A stretch of DNA of 64,000 nucleotides from Sepioteuthis lessoniana (Eukaryota > Mollusca > Cephalopoda > Myopsida > Loliginidae): NCBI GenBank assembly GCA_963585895.1, contig OY757939.1, positions 56,707,650-56,771,649 of the forward strand. Direction: 5' to 3'. The position numbers and the translations under genes were made by a program. The first letter of the stretch is position 1, and the number at the start of each line of letters is the position of its first letter. Under the pieces are notes generated by a model. That model was not told the origin of the DNA, ran no database searches, and saw nothing but the letters and a program-made list of their open reading frames with translations. Positions 41,401 through 52,544 of this stretch are shown here, piece after piece.

Positions 41401-42500
41401 CAGGATGGAGGGAATATACTTGAGAAAGAGGCAAAAAAAAGAAAGAAAAAGAAAGAAAATTTGGGAAGAAAATAAGGAAAGAAAGAGGAAATCAAAAGTA
41501 CAAAGTGAAAAGATAAAGAAAAATACGAATGAAAATTGGTGAAAGAAGGAAAAGATGTTGATAAAAATGAAAGTTTTAAAGAGAACTCGAGGTTAAAGAA
41601 AAAAATACTTTAAAAGAAGAAAAGAAAGAAAAAAAGAAAGAATGAAGGAAAGAATAAAAAAAATGAAGGAAAGGAAGAAAGAATGAAGAAGAAGAGAAAA
41701 GAAATTAAAGGCGTTACCGTTTAAGAGGCGAAAAAAAGATAATATAAATGAAAATTTTAAAAAGGATAAAAAGAAGTTGACGAAAATGAAAGTTTGAAAG
41801 AGATGTAGAGAAGAAAAAAATGTACCAAGAAAAAATCCCAATGAAGAAAAAAAAAAAGAAGGAAGACGAATGGAAAGTAAGGGCATAATAGTTTAAAACA
41901 TAGAAAAAGAAAAAATATGAATAAATATAAGAAAAAAAATATTGACTAAAATGGGAGAATATTAAAAAGAAAAAAAAAGGAAAGATAGAAAGAAAAAGTG
42001 TAGAAAAAAAGAAGGAAAAAAAGAAAGAAAGTTTAAAAGAAAGATAAAAAAGAAGTCAAAGCGGAGCAAAATAAATGAAAGAGTGAAAGAAAAAAGAAAA
42101 GTTGTGTTACTTGAAAGAGAGGCTGTCATGAAATAAATAAAAGGAAGCAAGGAAAAAATGAAACAAAGAACAAAGGAAAAAAGAAATCAAACTTTATATA
42201 GTCTCAAAAATAGAAAGAGAAAGAAAATCCGATACAAAAAGAAAAAACAAAAAATGTTGAGAAAGAAATCAGAGGTCTTGATAGTAGAAAACGTAAGGTT
42301 ATGTAAAGAATACAGAACAAAGAAAGTTAAGTGCAAATAAATATAGACGAAAAAAAAAAAAAAAAAAAAAAAAGACGCAGTTTATTAAAAGAAAAAAAAT
42401 AACGGAAGAAAATTAAAGAAATAGGACCGAAGGAAGCCAATACTCTGTAAAGGACAGAAGAAATTAAAAATTTACAAGATAAAACAAAGAAAGGGACAGC
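41400..42500. repeat. 1.1 kb polypurine tract
   Basis: Degenerate GAAA/AAAG sequence with few pyrimidines on the plus strand, including a 25-base poly-A at 42350-42373. Frames within it are low complexity. Confidence 0.85.
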
Positions 42501-42504
42501 ATGT

Positions 42505-43005
42505 AGGGTTGAAATGCTGGACTGTAAGATCGCAGTTGGCGAGTTCGAACTCCAGTCACGCTGTTATGTTCCCTTTCGAACTAATATTCTTGTGAAAGGT
42601 ATCATCATCATCATCATCATGTCGTGCTGGTAGCACGGATATCCCTGACCCTCTCTCGCCACTTTTCCCTATCGTTCATCGCCTCAGGGAGGTCTTCTGG
42701 ACAACATCCCGTATCCTCACATAGTTGCTGAATGTATGTTCGTGCTGTTGGTCCTACTTTTGCACGGCCATGTGTGGGGGTCCATAAGAGTACATCACTT
42801 ATGAGTTCGTCCCTGCTTCTCCAACAGTGTCCTGCATGTCTGGTTCGTCTAACTTGAATAGTTTTCGTGATAGGAGGCAGGTGGCCGTACAGTTGGTGCT
42901 TATCCCCCAGCTATGGGTTAAATAGTGGCACTACTGTTCTACAAGGACGGCTTTGGCATTAAATAAGCCTCGAACGTTGATATGCCATTAAACAAAGAAA
43001 CCAAA
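42505..43005 (+). mobile_element. SINE-C split by an RTE-LINE
   Basis: Head half 42505-42600 ('GAAATGCTGGACTGTAAGAT', 'GCGAGTTCGAACTCCAGTCA', ends 'TTGTGAAAGGT'); tail half from 42901 ('ATCCCCCAGCTATGGGTTAA') to 43005 ('GATATGCCATTAAACAAAG'). The RTE-LINE lies between. Confidence 0.85.
42601..42900 (-). pseudogene. RTE-LINE 3' part inside SINE-C
   Basis: (ATC)n tail at 42601-42620, then minus-strand peptides 'WRERVRDIRATSTT', 'QLCEDTGCCPEDLPEAMND' and 'TRHAGHCWRSRDELISD'; 5'-truncated at 'CAGTTGGTGCTT' on the plus strand. Confidence 0.9.
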
Positions 43006-43129
43006 CCAAACCAAACCAAACACCAAAAAAGAATGTAAAAAGAATCTGTGAATTGAGTGATAAAAACGTCGTTTGTTTTATGTGGATGAAGCAGCTATAA
43101 ATAAAAGCAGACCTCCCCCCCAAAAACCC

Positions 43130-43314
43130 GAAGAAAGATAGAAAGAAAGAACTGAAAGAAGAGAAGAGAAAAGAAAGACAAGAAAGCAAAAAAGAAAGAA
43201 GAAAAGAAAATCAAAAGGACGTGAAAAAAGAATGAAGACAAAGAGGAAAAAAGAAATGATGGTGAAAAGAAAAATTTAACGGATAAGAAGCAAAAAAAAA
43301 AAAGAAAGATTGTT

Positions 43315-43345
<31 letters not shown>

Positions 43346-44400
43346 AGACGAGGCAGAATGATAAAAAGAAAATATGGAAGCAAATACAAGGAAAGGAATA
43401 AATATATCAAATTAACAAAGAAAGAAAGAAAAAAGATAAGGCAGAAGAATAAAAAGAAGGTATGTAAGGATATCAGGGAGGAGCGAAATAAATGAAGGAA
43501 AGAATCAAGGGAGAAGAATGAAAGAAAAAAGAATTATTCAATTAAATGAAAAAAAAGAAAGTATGGAAGGAAGAAAAGTAGAATAAAAGAAATGATAGAA
43601 GGAAAGAAAGAAAAAAAAGCAAAAGGAAGAAAGAAAAGCAATGAAGAAAGAAAGAAAGAAAAAAAGCAAGAATGCAAAAAAAAAGAAAAGAAAAAGAAAG
43701 AAGTAAGGAAAGAAACGAAGGAAGAAATGATGAAGAAAAAACAAATAGAAATGGAAAAAGTATGAAGTGTAGAAAAAAGCAAGACAAAAGGAAGAAAGAG
43801 AAGAATAAAAGGCAAATACCACGAAAAAAAGAAAGAAAGACTTCAATTCAGAAAAAATAAGAAAAAATGAAGGAACGAAAGAACAGCGGAAGGAAAGGAA
43901 TAGAGTAAAATAAAAAAGGAAATAAGGAAAGGAAGAATTAAAGAGGTTAGACGGATTAGTATGAAGAAAAATGCAAAGAAAAACCGAAAGAAAGAACGAA
44001 AGAAAGAACGAAAGAACGAAAGAAATAAGAACGAAAGAAAGAAGAACGAGAGGAAAAAAATAGAGAACGAAAGAAAGAACGAAAGAACGAAAGAAAGAAA
44101 AAACGGAAGAACGAAAGAAAAAACGAATGAACGAAAGAAAGAAAGAGAGAACGAAAGAACGAAAGAAAGAAAGAACGAAAAAACGAAAGAAAGAACGAAA
44201 GAACGAATGACTGAACGAAAGAAAGAAAGAAAGAACGAAAGAACGAAAGAACGAACGAAAGAAAGAACGAAAGAAAGAACGAACGAAAGAAAGAACGAAC
44301 GAAAGAAAGAAAGAAAGAAAGAAAGAACGAACGAAAGAAAGAAAAAACGAAAGAAAGAAAGAACGAAAGAAAGAAAGAATGAGAATAAAAAATGGTGTAT
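43130..44400. repeat. Polypurine tract with (GAAC/GAAA)n section
   Basis: About 1.3 kb. From 43980 to 44390 it is a regular mix of GAAA and GAAC tetramers. Frames on both strands (K/R/E/N or F/L/S) are artefacts. Confidence 0.9.
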
Positions 44401-44460
44401 TTTTTTAAGTTGAAAGTATAAAAGTAAAAAAAAAAAGTTTAAAGGTATAAACCATGAAAA

Positions 44461-44799
44461 CATTGAAAAGTTGACATTAAGTCAATTGATCAGAAAAAAA
44501 TTCTGTTGATCATGAGTTAAAAAAAAAATACCTGGGATGTGCCTCCCTGGCCTAATCATAAAAACGATCGAAAATAGAATTCTAAATAAAGTAGTCTGTG
44601 TTCATTTCGAACTGCTGTTCTAAAGAAAGGCATGAATTCACTTTCCCAAAAGACTAAGCCAGATATTTTCTTACTGTCTCTACCATGTAACCAAGTAAGA
44701 TCTGTCGCCTGCTTGTATTTATCCAAGCGCTCCTTTTCTCTGTCAGTAAGGCTTAGAATACGCTGATAGTATCCTCTGGAAGAGGGTTAACACTTCCTC
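44461..44799. other. Degraded SINE-like sequence
   Basis: 'CTAAAGAAAGGCATGAATTC' and neighbouring words resemble SINE-A in poor condition. Nothing else is recognised. Confidence 0.35.
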
Positions 44800-44960
44800 A
44801 AAAGGGTCTCTTAAGTAGGACACTAAACTATATTTGACAGATCTGGGGAGTGTAGCGCACCCTTCATGGCCATTACTCCCATGTTCACTCTGACCCGTAG
44901 TAGTAGTAGTAATACCTATTGGTGTGCCATCTATAGGTCAAATGGATCTGTAATAAATCA
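44800..44960 (+). mobile_element. D-element head fragment
   Basis: 'CTCAAAAGGGTCTC', 'TTCATGGCCATTACTCCCAT', 'GTTCACTCTGACCCG' and 'GTGCCATCTATAGGTCAAAT'. Confidence 0.65.
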
Positions 44961-45049
44961 TTCGTATTCTATTGGACCATGTGCAAAAAAGAGAGAAAAA
45001 CCTTTTAAAAACAAGTCAAAAAATGTAAATATTGGTAGAGAGTGAACAC

Positions 45050-45112
45050 GATTCCTTAACCTCTTGGCATAAAATAACCCTAGATGCCGTTAAAATCAAT
45101 CAATTTATCAAT
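45050..45112 (+). repeat. D/SINE 3' tail fragment
   Basis: 'CTTGGCATAAAATAACCCTA' and 'GATGCCGTTAAAATCAATC'. Confidence 0.5.
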
Positions 45113-45114
45113 CA

Positions 45115-45500
45115 ATCTTTTTGTAGCGGGCAGGATGCGACACAAAGACAATTTTGAAGCGGAGTACAGTTGGTTTTTACTTAGAGTTTTCCTTCTCCTA
45201 GACTGGTCGTCCTACGAAGAGTAAAGAGCAAATAAACTTCTTAGGTGATTTACTTGTGGTGAAGGTTTGTGTGGAACCAGGCACACTGGTGCGAAAGCTG
45301 AAGAACTCTGTTTGCCCGACTATTCATCTACAGCTGGGAAGTGGAAGAACATATGGATCTATGTGGATCACCAAGGATCATACATCAACATATGGATCAC
45401 CAAGAGCATTTGCGGAACGAGAAACGCAAACAGCTTCGTCCAGAAATTGAACTTGAGTCGCCGGTTCCAGTTTCCACGATGATCACGTGTTATTAACCTG
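45115..45500 (-). mobile_element. SINE-A, old copy with internal insertion
   Basis: 3' part 'GCGGGCAGGATGCGACACAA' and 'GAGTTTTCCTTCTCCTAGAC', head part near 45440-45490 ('AATTGAACTTGAGTCGCC'). A locally repeated 'ACATATGGATC' segment at 45348-45405 is extra. Confidence 0.6.
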
Positions 45501-45557
45501 ATGCAAATATAACTGCGTTTTTTTAATCAATTCAAAATTTTAGATTGACTGATTGAT

Positions 45558-46100
45558 CAACTTGAACGGCATGTCAATCCATCTAGAATTATCTTATGCC
45601 AAGAGGTTAGGGAATCGCGCTCAATGTACGTTTATATTTACATTTTTGTTTTATTGTTCTGTAAGAGTTTTTGCACACAGTTATATAATTTCAAGTATTC
45701 TTATCTAATGCAAATAATTTGCACACTATTGAAAAGTTTCAAGTATTCTTATCTAATACAAATAATTTACACACTGTTGGAAAGTTTCAAGTATTCTTAT
45801 CTGACACTAATAAATCATGACTTCAAGGAATTATTTCTATTTTATGATAATTATTTGGTTGCACACAGTTATATGATATTAAGTATTCCTTTCTAAGAAA
45901 TAATTTGTATTTAGTTGTATGGTTTCAAGGATTCAAATCTAATAGTAATACGGTTTCAAGTAATTTTTTCAATGTAATATTAATTTGTTTGCACCCATGT
46001 ATATTGTTTCAAGTTACTAATTATAATCCTTAGTAAACAATTATAACTTCAAGTAACTATCTTAATACAAATGATTTACTGGATGCGGAAGCAAAATCAG
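45558..46100 (-). repeat. D-type tail array without head, about 63-base unit
   Basis: Begins with the inverted 3' end ('GAACGGCATGTCAATCC' at 45565) and continues with units of 'TTTCAAGTATTCTTATCTAA' and 'ACAAATAATTTACACACTG'. The D head is missing; other D copies have both. Confidence 0.75.
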
Positions 46101-46142
46101 TCATATTTTAGTATAAGAATAAATGACTCTATTAAATATATA

Positions 46143-46415
46143 TTTACCAACCCTTCCGCTCGGTCAATTTTTAAGTGGAGTTTAACAGGTTTGAATTCAG
46201 AGTTTTCCTTCTGCTAGACTAGTTGCCTCACCAAGGCTGAAGAACCTAGTCTGCCCTACTATTTACCCATAGCTCGAGGGAGAATAATTGGATTCATACC
46301 TTTCCCAAGGGTATTGGTGCAATGTGAAATGCAATCAGTCTCGTCAAGGATTTGAACTCGTGTCTCTGTGTCCATTTCCTACGACGATAACCATTATACC
46401 ACGGGCACCTCCATA
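46143..46415 (-). mobile_element. SINE-A, near full length
   Basis: 'TTTACCAACCCTTCCGCTCG' to 'CGACGATAACCATTATACCA'. Confidence 0.9.
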
Positions 46416-46499
46416 AATGACTCTATTATAAAACAAGATTAATTCTAAGTTTGAAAAATAAACAACAAAATAAGAAGGTGGACACAAAACAGTAAATTT

Positions 46500-46850
46500 A
46501 TTCAAAAGGGCCACCATATTTTTTAATCATTGTATCAAAACGCTGTCGAAACGATTTGCATGCTTCCAAAATAAAGTCTTCAGACATTTTTAATTTATTA
46601 CCTCCTCAATAGAAGTCTTAAGCGAAACAATATTTGGATGGGAAGTTGCAATTGTTTTGTTTTTAAAAACGTCCCATATAACGTAATCAAAGGGGATAAC
46701 GTCTGAGCTTAAATCTTGTTTGATTGCTATCCTCACAATTTTCACGTGGACTTTCTTATTGAGATTGTGGGGTCCTTCTTGATCACCGTAGCGAGAGCAG
46801 TTAAAAAGCCTTCTTTTCGTTTTTTTGTTTAATCCTCCACTCACCCTTTT
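46500..46850 (-). pseudogene. Tc1/mariner-type transposase C-terminal fragment
   Basis: Minus strand: 'DLSSDVIPFDYVIWDVFKNK' is the region after the second catalytic residue, containing the 'L-x-P-x-D-Y-x-x-W' motif typical of Tc1/mariner enzymes. It is followed by 'HPNIVSLKTSIEE', a stop, then 'MSEDFILEACKSF' and 'FDTMIKKYGGPFE'. One stop and missing upstream sequence make it a relic. Its 5' side is joined to GC-rich sequence. Confidence 0.7.
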
Positions 46851-46853
46851 TGT

Positions 46854-47345
46854 AATATCATGGTCGAGGGATTTCGTTTTATACCTTTGGGTTTAGTTAG
46901 GCTGAGAACCTTTCGGCTCAGTGCACGGGTTACTTAGGTGCAACGTTAACACATGTGTTCACGCGTGCGCGGGGGCGGAGCGGACGTGTCACTCAGAGAT
47001 GTCATAATAGCCCAGGTGGGAAACGGGGCTAGCAAGTGCGAATGAAGTCACGCACCCGAAGCGAGGATTTGGGGATTTTGAAAAAGTTGAGTTGAGTCTT
47101 GCGGTCCGAAGAAGAAAGGTGACTTTCGCTTGCTCGCCGAGGCCTTGGGTAGGTGTCGCACGAGATGGGTGGGGGTGGGGCAGATGAAAAAGCCAGAATA
47201 GAAAGAAAGTGTATCTCTCTCCTTATGTCGAAGAACCTTTAAACTCAGAAGTAATAAAAAGTTTCGTACCTGAACTAAGAAGTCGTAAGTGTTTTTCGTG
47301 TTTCGAGATTCCTATGTTCTATGTCTAAATATATATATATGAACA
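46854..47345 (+). mobile_element. Possible LTR-like GC-rich segment
   Basis: GC-rich and compositionally unlike its flanks, with an AATAAAA at about 47254. TG at 46854 and CA at 47345 could be ends, but no target duplication is visible. No second copy in the window. Confidence 0.25.
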
Positions 47346-47649
47346 TTATATGTCCATTTCGCAGATCCATATCATGGCTATGTTATATTTTCTTTAAAAA
47401 ATTCTTTTTCTGTAAAATTTTTTTTTCTTTGCTTTGTATAGGGCCGACAAAGAAACTTCGGCTTGGTTTCAGCGTCAAGCAAATCATAGATTCTTTGTCG
47501 TTTCTTTTCTGGCTCATTCAGATGGAGTTGAATTTTAATTTTAAAAAAGTGTTAGAATAATAGAGCTAATTGACATTTATCGCGTTTTTTAAAAATTGGA
47601 CGAATCAGACAAAAAAACATTTAGATTTATTCCATATTTTGCTTCCGCA
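47346..47649. other. No gene or recognised element
   Basis: AT-rich. Confidence 0.4.
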
Positions 47650-48010
47650 CTTTGCACAATTATATGACATAAATATGACCTATAGGTGAGACCTTATTAT
47701 TACATCGAAAAAAATTCTTGAAATCATATAATTACTAGTATTAGATTCGAATGCTTAAAACCATATAACTGAGTACAAATTATTTATATTAGATACGAAT
47801 ACTTGATATATAACTGTGTGCAACCAATAACGGAATTGGGAGTAATGGCAATGAAGAGGCACTCCAGACAAGTCAACTCTCCAGAACTAGAACATTACAA
47901 TCAGATGCTGTTTATTGTCCTACCCAGGACAACAATGTTTTTTGGTGGGATCTTCTTCCCCTGCAAGGGATACACTTACCATATTCCTTGCACCGCTTTT
48001 AGGGTGGCAC
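47650..48010. repeat. Rearranged D-element: tail array and inverted head
   Basis: Tail-array units in plus orientation at 47650-47830 ('GAAATCATATAATTACTAGT', 'ACCATATAACTGAGTAC') are followed at 47835 by a D head in minus orientation ('GGGAGTAATGGCAATGAAGA'). The two parts face opposite ways to intact copies. Confidence 0.55.
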
Positions 48011-48299
48011 GTTTTGTAAAAAAACAAAACAAAACAAAAAAATCAAACCATATAAATATACTAATATGCGACTTATATTTGGTTCGAAAATTTTCGTAAC
48101 GAGGAAAAATTTCGGTGATATAGAAAATAGCTAACGTCCTTTTGCAAATAATAACAGCCAATTGAGTGCCTGTGTCGAAAAAACTCAACAGTGTGCAAAA
48201 AGACGAAGTGCTCACTGTTCAACAATTGTTTGACATCTGCACCAAATCAAGCATTCAGCAAAAAGCCAGTAAACAGACGTGAAGCCCAGCATTTACTTA

Positions 48300-48445
48300 T
48301 GCTAGACCAGTTACCATACCAAGGTAGAAGAGCCCCGGCTGCCCAATTATTTACCCAAAACTGAAGGGAGAATCGTTGGATGGAAAGCTTTCTCAAGGCT
48401 ATTAGTGATATGCGAAATAACCTTTACACCACAAGCGCTTCCACA
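48300..48445 (-). mobile_element. SINE-A, partial
   Basis: 'CCAGTTACCATACCAAGGTA', 'AACTGAAGGGAGAATCGTTG' and 'ACCTTTACACCACAAGCGC'. Confidence 0.65.
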
Positions 48446-48485
48446 CACACACACACACACACGTATATATATATATATATATATG
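48446..48485. repeat. (CA)n(TA)n microsatellite
   Basis: CA tract then TA. Confidence 0.9.
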
Positions 48486-48489
48486 AAAA

Positions 48490-48790
48490 GTATGCATCCA
48501 ACTGTTCCCAGTCCAGTCGGCTGGTACTGTTGAATACGCCGACTGTATCTCTGAAGAGGGGTAACATCCCCGCCATACAATGAGTGTTCATCTAACTAAC
48601 CCATTCTTAAATAGAATTATTAGTGTTGGATAGCAATACTTGAAACCATTGAACTCTGTGCAAACAATTGATCTCTGGTTCATTTTAAAAATGAGGCAAA
48701 CTATTCACTTAGAAATTATATGTATAAACAGTATTTCGCATTAAACAACCATCAAGGTTTGATATGCCATTTAACCAACTCCCTCCCTGG
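48490..48790 (+). mobile_element. D-element, head shortened
   Basis: 'CCAGTCGGCTGGTACTG', 'CTCTGAAGAGGGGTAACATC' and 'AATGAGTGTTC', then directly tail-array units, then the 3' end 'CATCAAGGTTTGATATGCC'. Confidence 0.75.
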
Positions 48791-48824
48791 CTCCCCCAGA
48801 AAACAAAAGTAAAGCAAATACAAA

Positions 48825-49145
48825 CTATTCTTCCTCCTGCTATAGGTTCAAAAAAATTTAGACTGGGGTCTTAAACCTTGGCATAGCAACCGATCAATGA
48901 GGAGTTATTTAATAACGAGATGTCACAACTGAGTACTTTAGCTCATTTCACATAACAGTAATACATTCAAGAAAGATTTGAATCCAACCATTCCTCCTTC
49001 AGCTATGAGCAAACAGTTGGACAGAAAGGGCTTTTTAACCTTGGCATAGCAACCGGTCGAAGAGAAGGGAAACTTTAGTTCAATCCTGTGGTGTAATGGT
49101 TATCGTTGTAGGAAATGGACACGGCGACACGATTTCAAATTCTGG
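48825..49145 (+). mobile_element. SINE-A fragments in series
   Basis: Two body fragments ('CTTGGCATAGCAACCGATC' and 'CTTGGCATAGCAACCGGTC') are followed by a head ('TGTGGTGTAATGGTTATCGT', 'CGATTTCAAATTCTGG'), which is joined to the HHR/PLE segment. Confidence 0.65.
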
Positions 49146-49300
49146 ACGACCCCCGTGGATTCAATAAAGGACGTAGTTCGAAGTTCCGTGAAGGTTTCCA
49201 AGTTCGACAAACACCTGAAGAAGGCTAGAGGACATATCGGCCGAAACGTTGTGGAAATAACAATAAAGATGAAGACAATAGTCCGAAAACCCTTAATGAT
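49140..49300 (+). ncRNA. PLE-associated hammerhead-like segment
   Basis: 'CCGTGGATTCAATAAAGG', CTGAAGA at 49215-49221, GAAAC (GAAA at 49243-49246) and 'AAGATGAAGACAATAGTCC'. The longest copy of the family on its left side; helix II has only three firm pairs (GGC/GCC). Confidence 0.6.
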
Positions 49301-49745
49301 AAAAATCTACAAGGACCTTGCCCGAGAATTAGAAAAGCTGTGGGACATGAGGGTGACAGTGATGATAATTGTAATTGAGGCGTTTTGAACAGCCTCAAAA
49401 GAAAAACTTGAGGGATAGGAAATCAAAGGAAGAACAAAGACTTTTCACAGTTCAGCATTGTTAAGATCGAACAGAATACTGAGAAGAGTCCTGGTGACTT
49501 GAGGAGACTTGCTGTCAATCAGATTACAGTGAAAGACCACCAACGTTAGCTGGCGTGAAAAACTTGCAAGGAGTAACTGGATGAGTTGGAAGTTGGCGGA
49601 CGGGTGGAGATCATCCAAACGACAGCATTATTGAGAACGGCCAGAATACTGAGAAGAGTCCTGGAGACTTGAGGAGGCTTGCTGTCACTCATGCTCCAGT
49701 GAAAAACCATCGGTTAACGCTGATGTGAAAAGCTCTAATGAGTGA
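49300..49745 (+). pseudogene. RLE-LINE C-terminal end with duplicated 3' end
   Basis: Encodes 'YKDLARELEKLWDMRVT' then broken frames. The 3' end ('GAGAAGAGTCCTGGTGACTT', later 'GAGAAGAGTCCTGGAGACTT') occurs twice, at about 49475-49570 and 49645-49740. Confidence 0.75.
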
Positions 49746-49799
49746 ATAATGATAATATACAAACTTAGTAAATCGCAGGGAAAGAGCAATCACCTAATG

Positions 49800-50260
49800 T
49801 CCGTGTAAGTGGACTTTCACTGTAAGTGGAAATGTAAGTGGAAATTCTAATGCAGGCAGTAAGAATATACAGTCATAACATAGGCATGGAATTTAGCATA
49901 AAAATGAGCCATGCAAATAATGAAAAGCAGAAGACGACAACTGATGGACGGAATAGAACTACTAAATCAAGAAAAAATAAGAACGCTCGGAAAATGGAAA
50001 CGTATAAATGCTTGGGAATATATGAAGTAGACACCATCAAACATGCAGAGATGAAAAAAATAATGAGTATCTCTGGAGAAGGATAAAGTTATTCAAAGCC
50101 AAATCAGATAGCAGGAAGCTTATCAAAGGGGCAAATACCTGGGTTGTTTCCTTGTAAGATACTCGGGACAATTCTTGAAGTTAGACAGAGAAGAACTTAA
50201 AGAAATGTCAAGAGGAATGCCTTTTTTCTTTTACGCATGCGTCATCTCCTTTTCCTGTTA
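49800..50260 (+). pseudogene. RLE-LINE reverse-transcriptase downstream region
   Basis: 'MQAVRIYSHNIGMEFSIKM', 'KMETYKCLGIYEVDTIKHAE' and 'WVVSL'-type pieces match the stretch that follows the catalytic core (YxDD itself not seen). Confidence 0.7.
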
Positions 50261-50429
50261 TGGGCCTCTGGGAGTTTCTGCAAATCTAGTAGCTTTCTTT
50301 TTCTTTCTTTTTTTTAAATTTAATTAAAGATTTTATTTATTTATTTATTCGTTCCCTACATACTTATCATATCAAAGCAAGAATAGATAAGACACAACAA
50401 AACAGCGGATGTAGGTTATATTGTGTTAG

Positions 50430-50726
50430 ATAAAAACGATGAATCACATCGGAAGCGAATGCAGTTAATTAACATAGAAAGAGTATAAGAGTAGACACGA
50501 TTGGGTGAGCAAAGTGATCCACAGGGAATTGTGCAAGAAATTAAAATTTGATCATACGAACAAGTGGCATATGCACAAACCAAAATCTGTCCAGGAGAAT
50601 GAGACGCACAAACTCTGGGGTTTTGAGATACAAACGGATCACAGTCAGACGACCAGACATATTTTTAATCAACAAAAAAGAGAACTTGCCGAATTTAGGA
50701 CTTTACTGTCCTGTCTGATCACAGAG
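50430..50726 (+). pseudogene. RLE-LINE endonuclease region, left half
   Basis: 'IGSECS', then 'WVSKVIHRELCKKLKFDH', 'TNKWHMHKPKSVQENETHKL' and 'FEIQTDH'. Split by an LTR-beta solo LTR exactly after 'GATCACAGAG'; the right half resumes at 51231. Confidence 0.85.
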
Positions 50727-51230
50727 TGTTGTATATTGACCTCCGACCCGGTTGGGCTGTCAAAATAAGAAATGCACCTGTGTAAATAACAGGTGAATCC
50801 GGGCGAAGAATATCAGGATATTATAACCTTGACCGTGGATGGGTTGAATGAGTGCGATTGTGACGCTCGCAGGAAGAAGGGTGGGCGTCAAATCATTATA
50901 TAACCCGGGTGAAGACAGGGAGTCAGTTAATTGGGGATCAGACGAGTTGGCGAGAAGATGCTGGATTGAGGAACATATCCCCGAGAGGCTATGCCCCCAG
51001 GCCCCCGGTTGAGCAGCCCAGGAGAACGGAAAAGAAACGCGGTTATGGCCAATAGAGTGGGGGTCAATATGTTGCAGTTCTGTTCGGTCTCCAACTCCCT
51101 CTCACACACAACCCTTTCAAATAAAGTGAAAGGTATATTTTTCTAAAGAACTGTGTCGCTCGTCTTTATTGTGTCGTTGTTATGATTCTGCATGCATGCA
51201 GATGTATATGTATTATGTGGCTATACAACA
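50727..51230 (+). mobile_element. LTR-beta solo LTR with 4-base target duplication
   Basis: 504 bases, starting TGTTGTAT and ending ATACAACA (8-base inverted ends). AGAG flanks both sides and the host LINE reads through once one AGAG is removed. A TATA-like ATTATATAA at 50893-50901 and AATAAAG near 51119 fit U3-R-U5 on the plus strand. The internal retroelement is gone. Confidence 0.92.
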
Positions 51231-51530
51231 AGAGTAAAATCGAAAGAAAGCGAAAAGAAGGATAAACACTTCGATATTGCTAAGGGATTGAAAAACTTGT
51301 GCAACATGAAAGTGACGTTTATACCAATTGTAATTGGTGCTCTTGGTACAGTTACCAAAGGTTTGGTAAAAGGGCTGGATTGCTTGGAAATAAGAAGACG
51401 AGTGGAGAGCATTTTTGAGATCGGCCAGAAAACTGAGAAGAGTCCTGGAGACTTGAGGAGATTAGCTGTCACTTAAACTCCAAAAAGAAACCATCGGCTA
51501 ATGCTGGAATAAAAAACTCGAAAAGGAGTA

Positions 51531-51570
<40 letters not shown>
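51231..51570 (+). pseudogene. RLE-LINE endonuclease region, right half
   Basis: 'RVKSKESEKKDKHFDIAKGL', 'LCNMKVTFIPIVIGALGTVT', 'EKSPGDLRRLAVT', then the 3' end 'GGAGTAAATGATAATG'. The reading frame of this half is well preserved. Confidence 0.85.
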
Positions 51571-51583
<13 letters not shown>

Positions 51584-51595
51584 CAACAACAGCAA
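51549..51595. repeat. (AAT)n(AAC)n microsatellite
   Basis: Forms the RLE-LINE 3' tail. Confidence 0.9.
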
Positions 51596-52019
51596 CATTA
51601 AACGCTGCTGCAGTAGCAAAAACAATAACAATAACAAAAGCTGTTTTTCATTAAATTCGGTAGACCTTGAAAACTTCTCTATTTGTGGGTACATTTATTT
51701 CTGATTATCTTGACATATTCTATGTTTATTAAATTACTATTTCTCTTTCAATCTCCCGTGTACAGACGCCTACCCCGAGCACGCATGCGCGCACGCAGTC
51801 GCTGATAGTAAAGCGCATGCGAGCATATCTTTTCTATTCTTAACATATTTTGTGAGCTTGAAAATATCAATAAATCAGTGAATTGAGTTATTTGATTAAC
51901 GAAGTCTTGTGTCATATTGCAGTTTTCTTTTCTTTTTCTTAAAAAAAATCTGAATTTTTCCTTGACTTTTTTGTGGGTTTTTGTTTGTTTGTTTGTTTGT
52001 TTGTTTTTTTATGGATAAC
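51596..52019. other. No gene or recognised element
   Basis: No assignable content. Confidence 0.4.
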
Positions 52020-52089
52020 TTTCCTTGTTTCTTCCTTTCTTAAAATTTAACGAGCTCTTTTCTTTCTTTTCTTTAGACGTGCACTTTTT

Positions 52090-52137
<48 letters not shown>

Positions 52138-52248
52138 TAACTGTAACTCATTCTTTTTTTCCTATCGGCACTTTTTTATTTGTTTGTTTATTTGTTTCTT
52201 TCTTTCAAGATAACTTTTTCTTTTCTTTCTTTTCTTTAGACGTGTACT

Positions 52249-52284
<36 letters not shown>

Positions 52285-52395
52285 TATATGTAACTCATTC
52301 TTTTTTTCCTATCGGCACTTTTTTATTTGTTTGTTTATTTGTTTCTTTCTTTCAAGATAACTTTTTCTTTTCTTTCTTTTCTTTAGACGTGCACT

Positions 52396-52434
<39 letters not shown>

Positions 52435-52440
52435 CATCTC
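52020..52440. repeat. Pyrimidine minisatellite, about 160-170-base unit
   Basis: Units of 'TTTAGACGTGCACTTCTTTC' (or GTAC), (TTTC)n, 'TGTAACTCATTCTTTTTTTC', 'CTATCGGCACTTTTTTATTT' and 'GTTTGTTTATTTGTTTC'. Two full units plus part of a third. Confidence 0.9.
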
Positions 52441-52544
52441 GATTTCAGTTTAAGGTGACTTGTTGTACCGGTGTGTTATAGAATGATTATAATCTTTAAG
52501 CCTAAGACGAAAAAAAAAACCCTAAAAAACCACGAACTCTTATA

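Noticed and set aside
43843-44463. 206-codon frame of repeated FLSFVLSF
   Set aside because: Reading of the (GAAA/GAAC)n tract.
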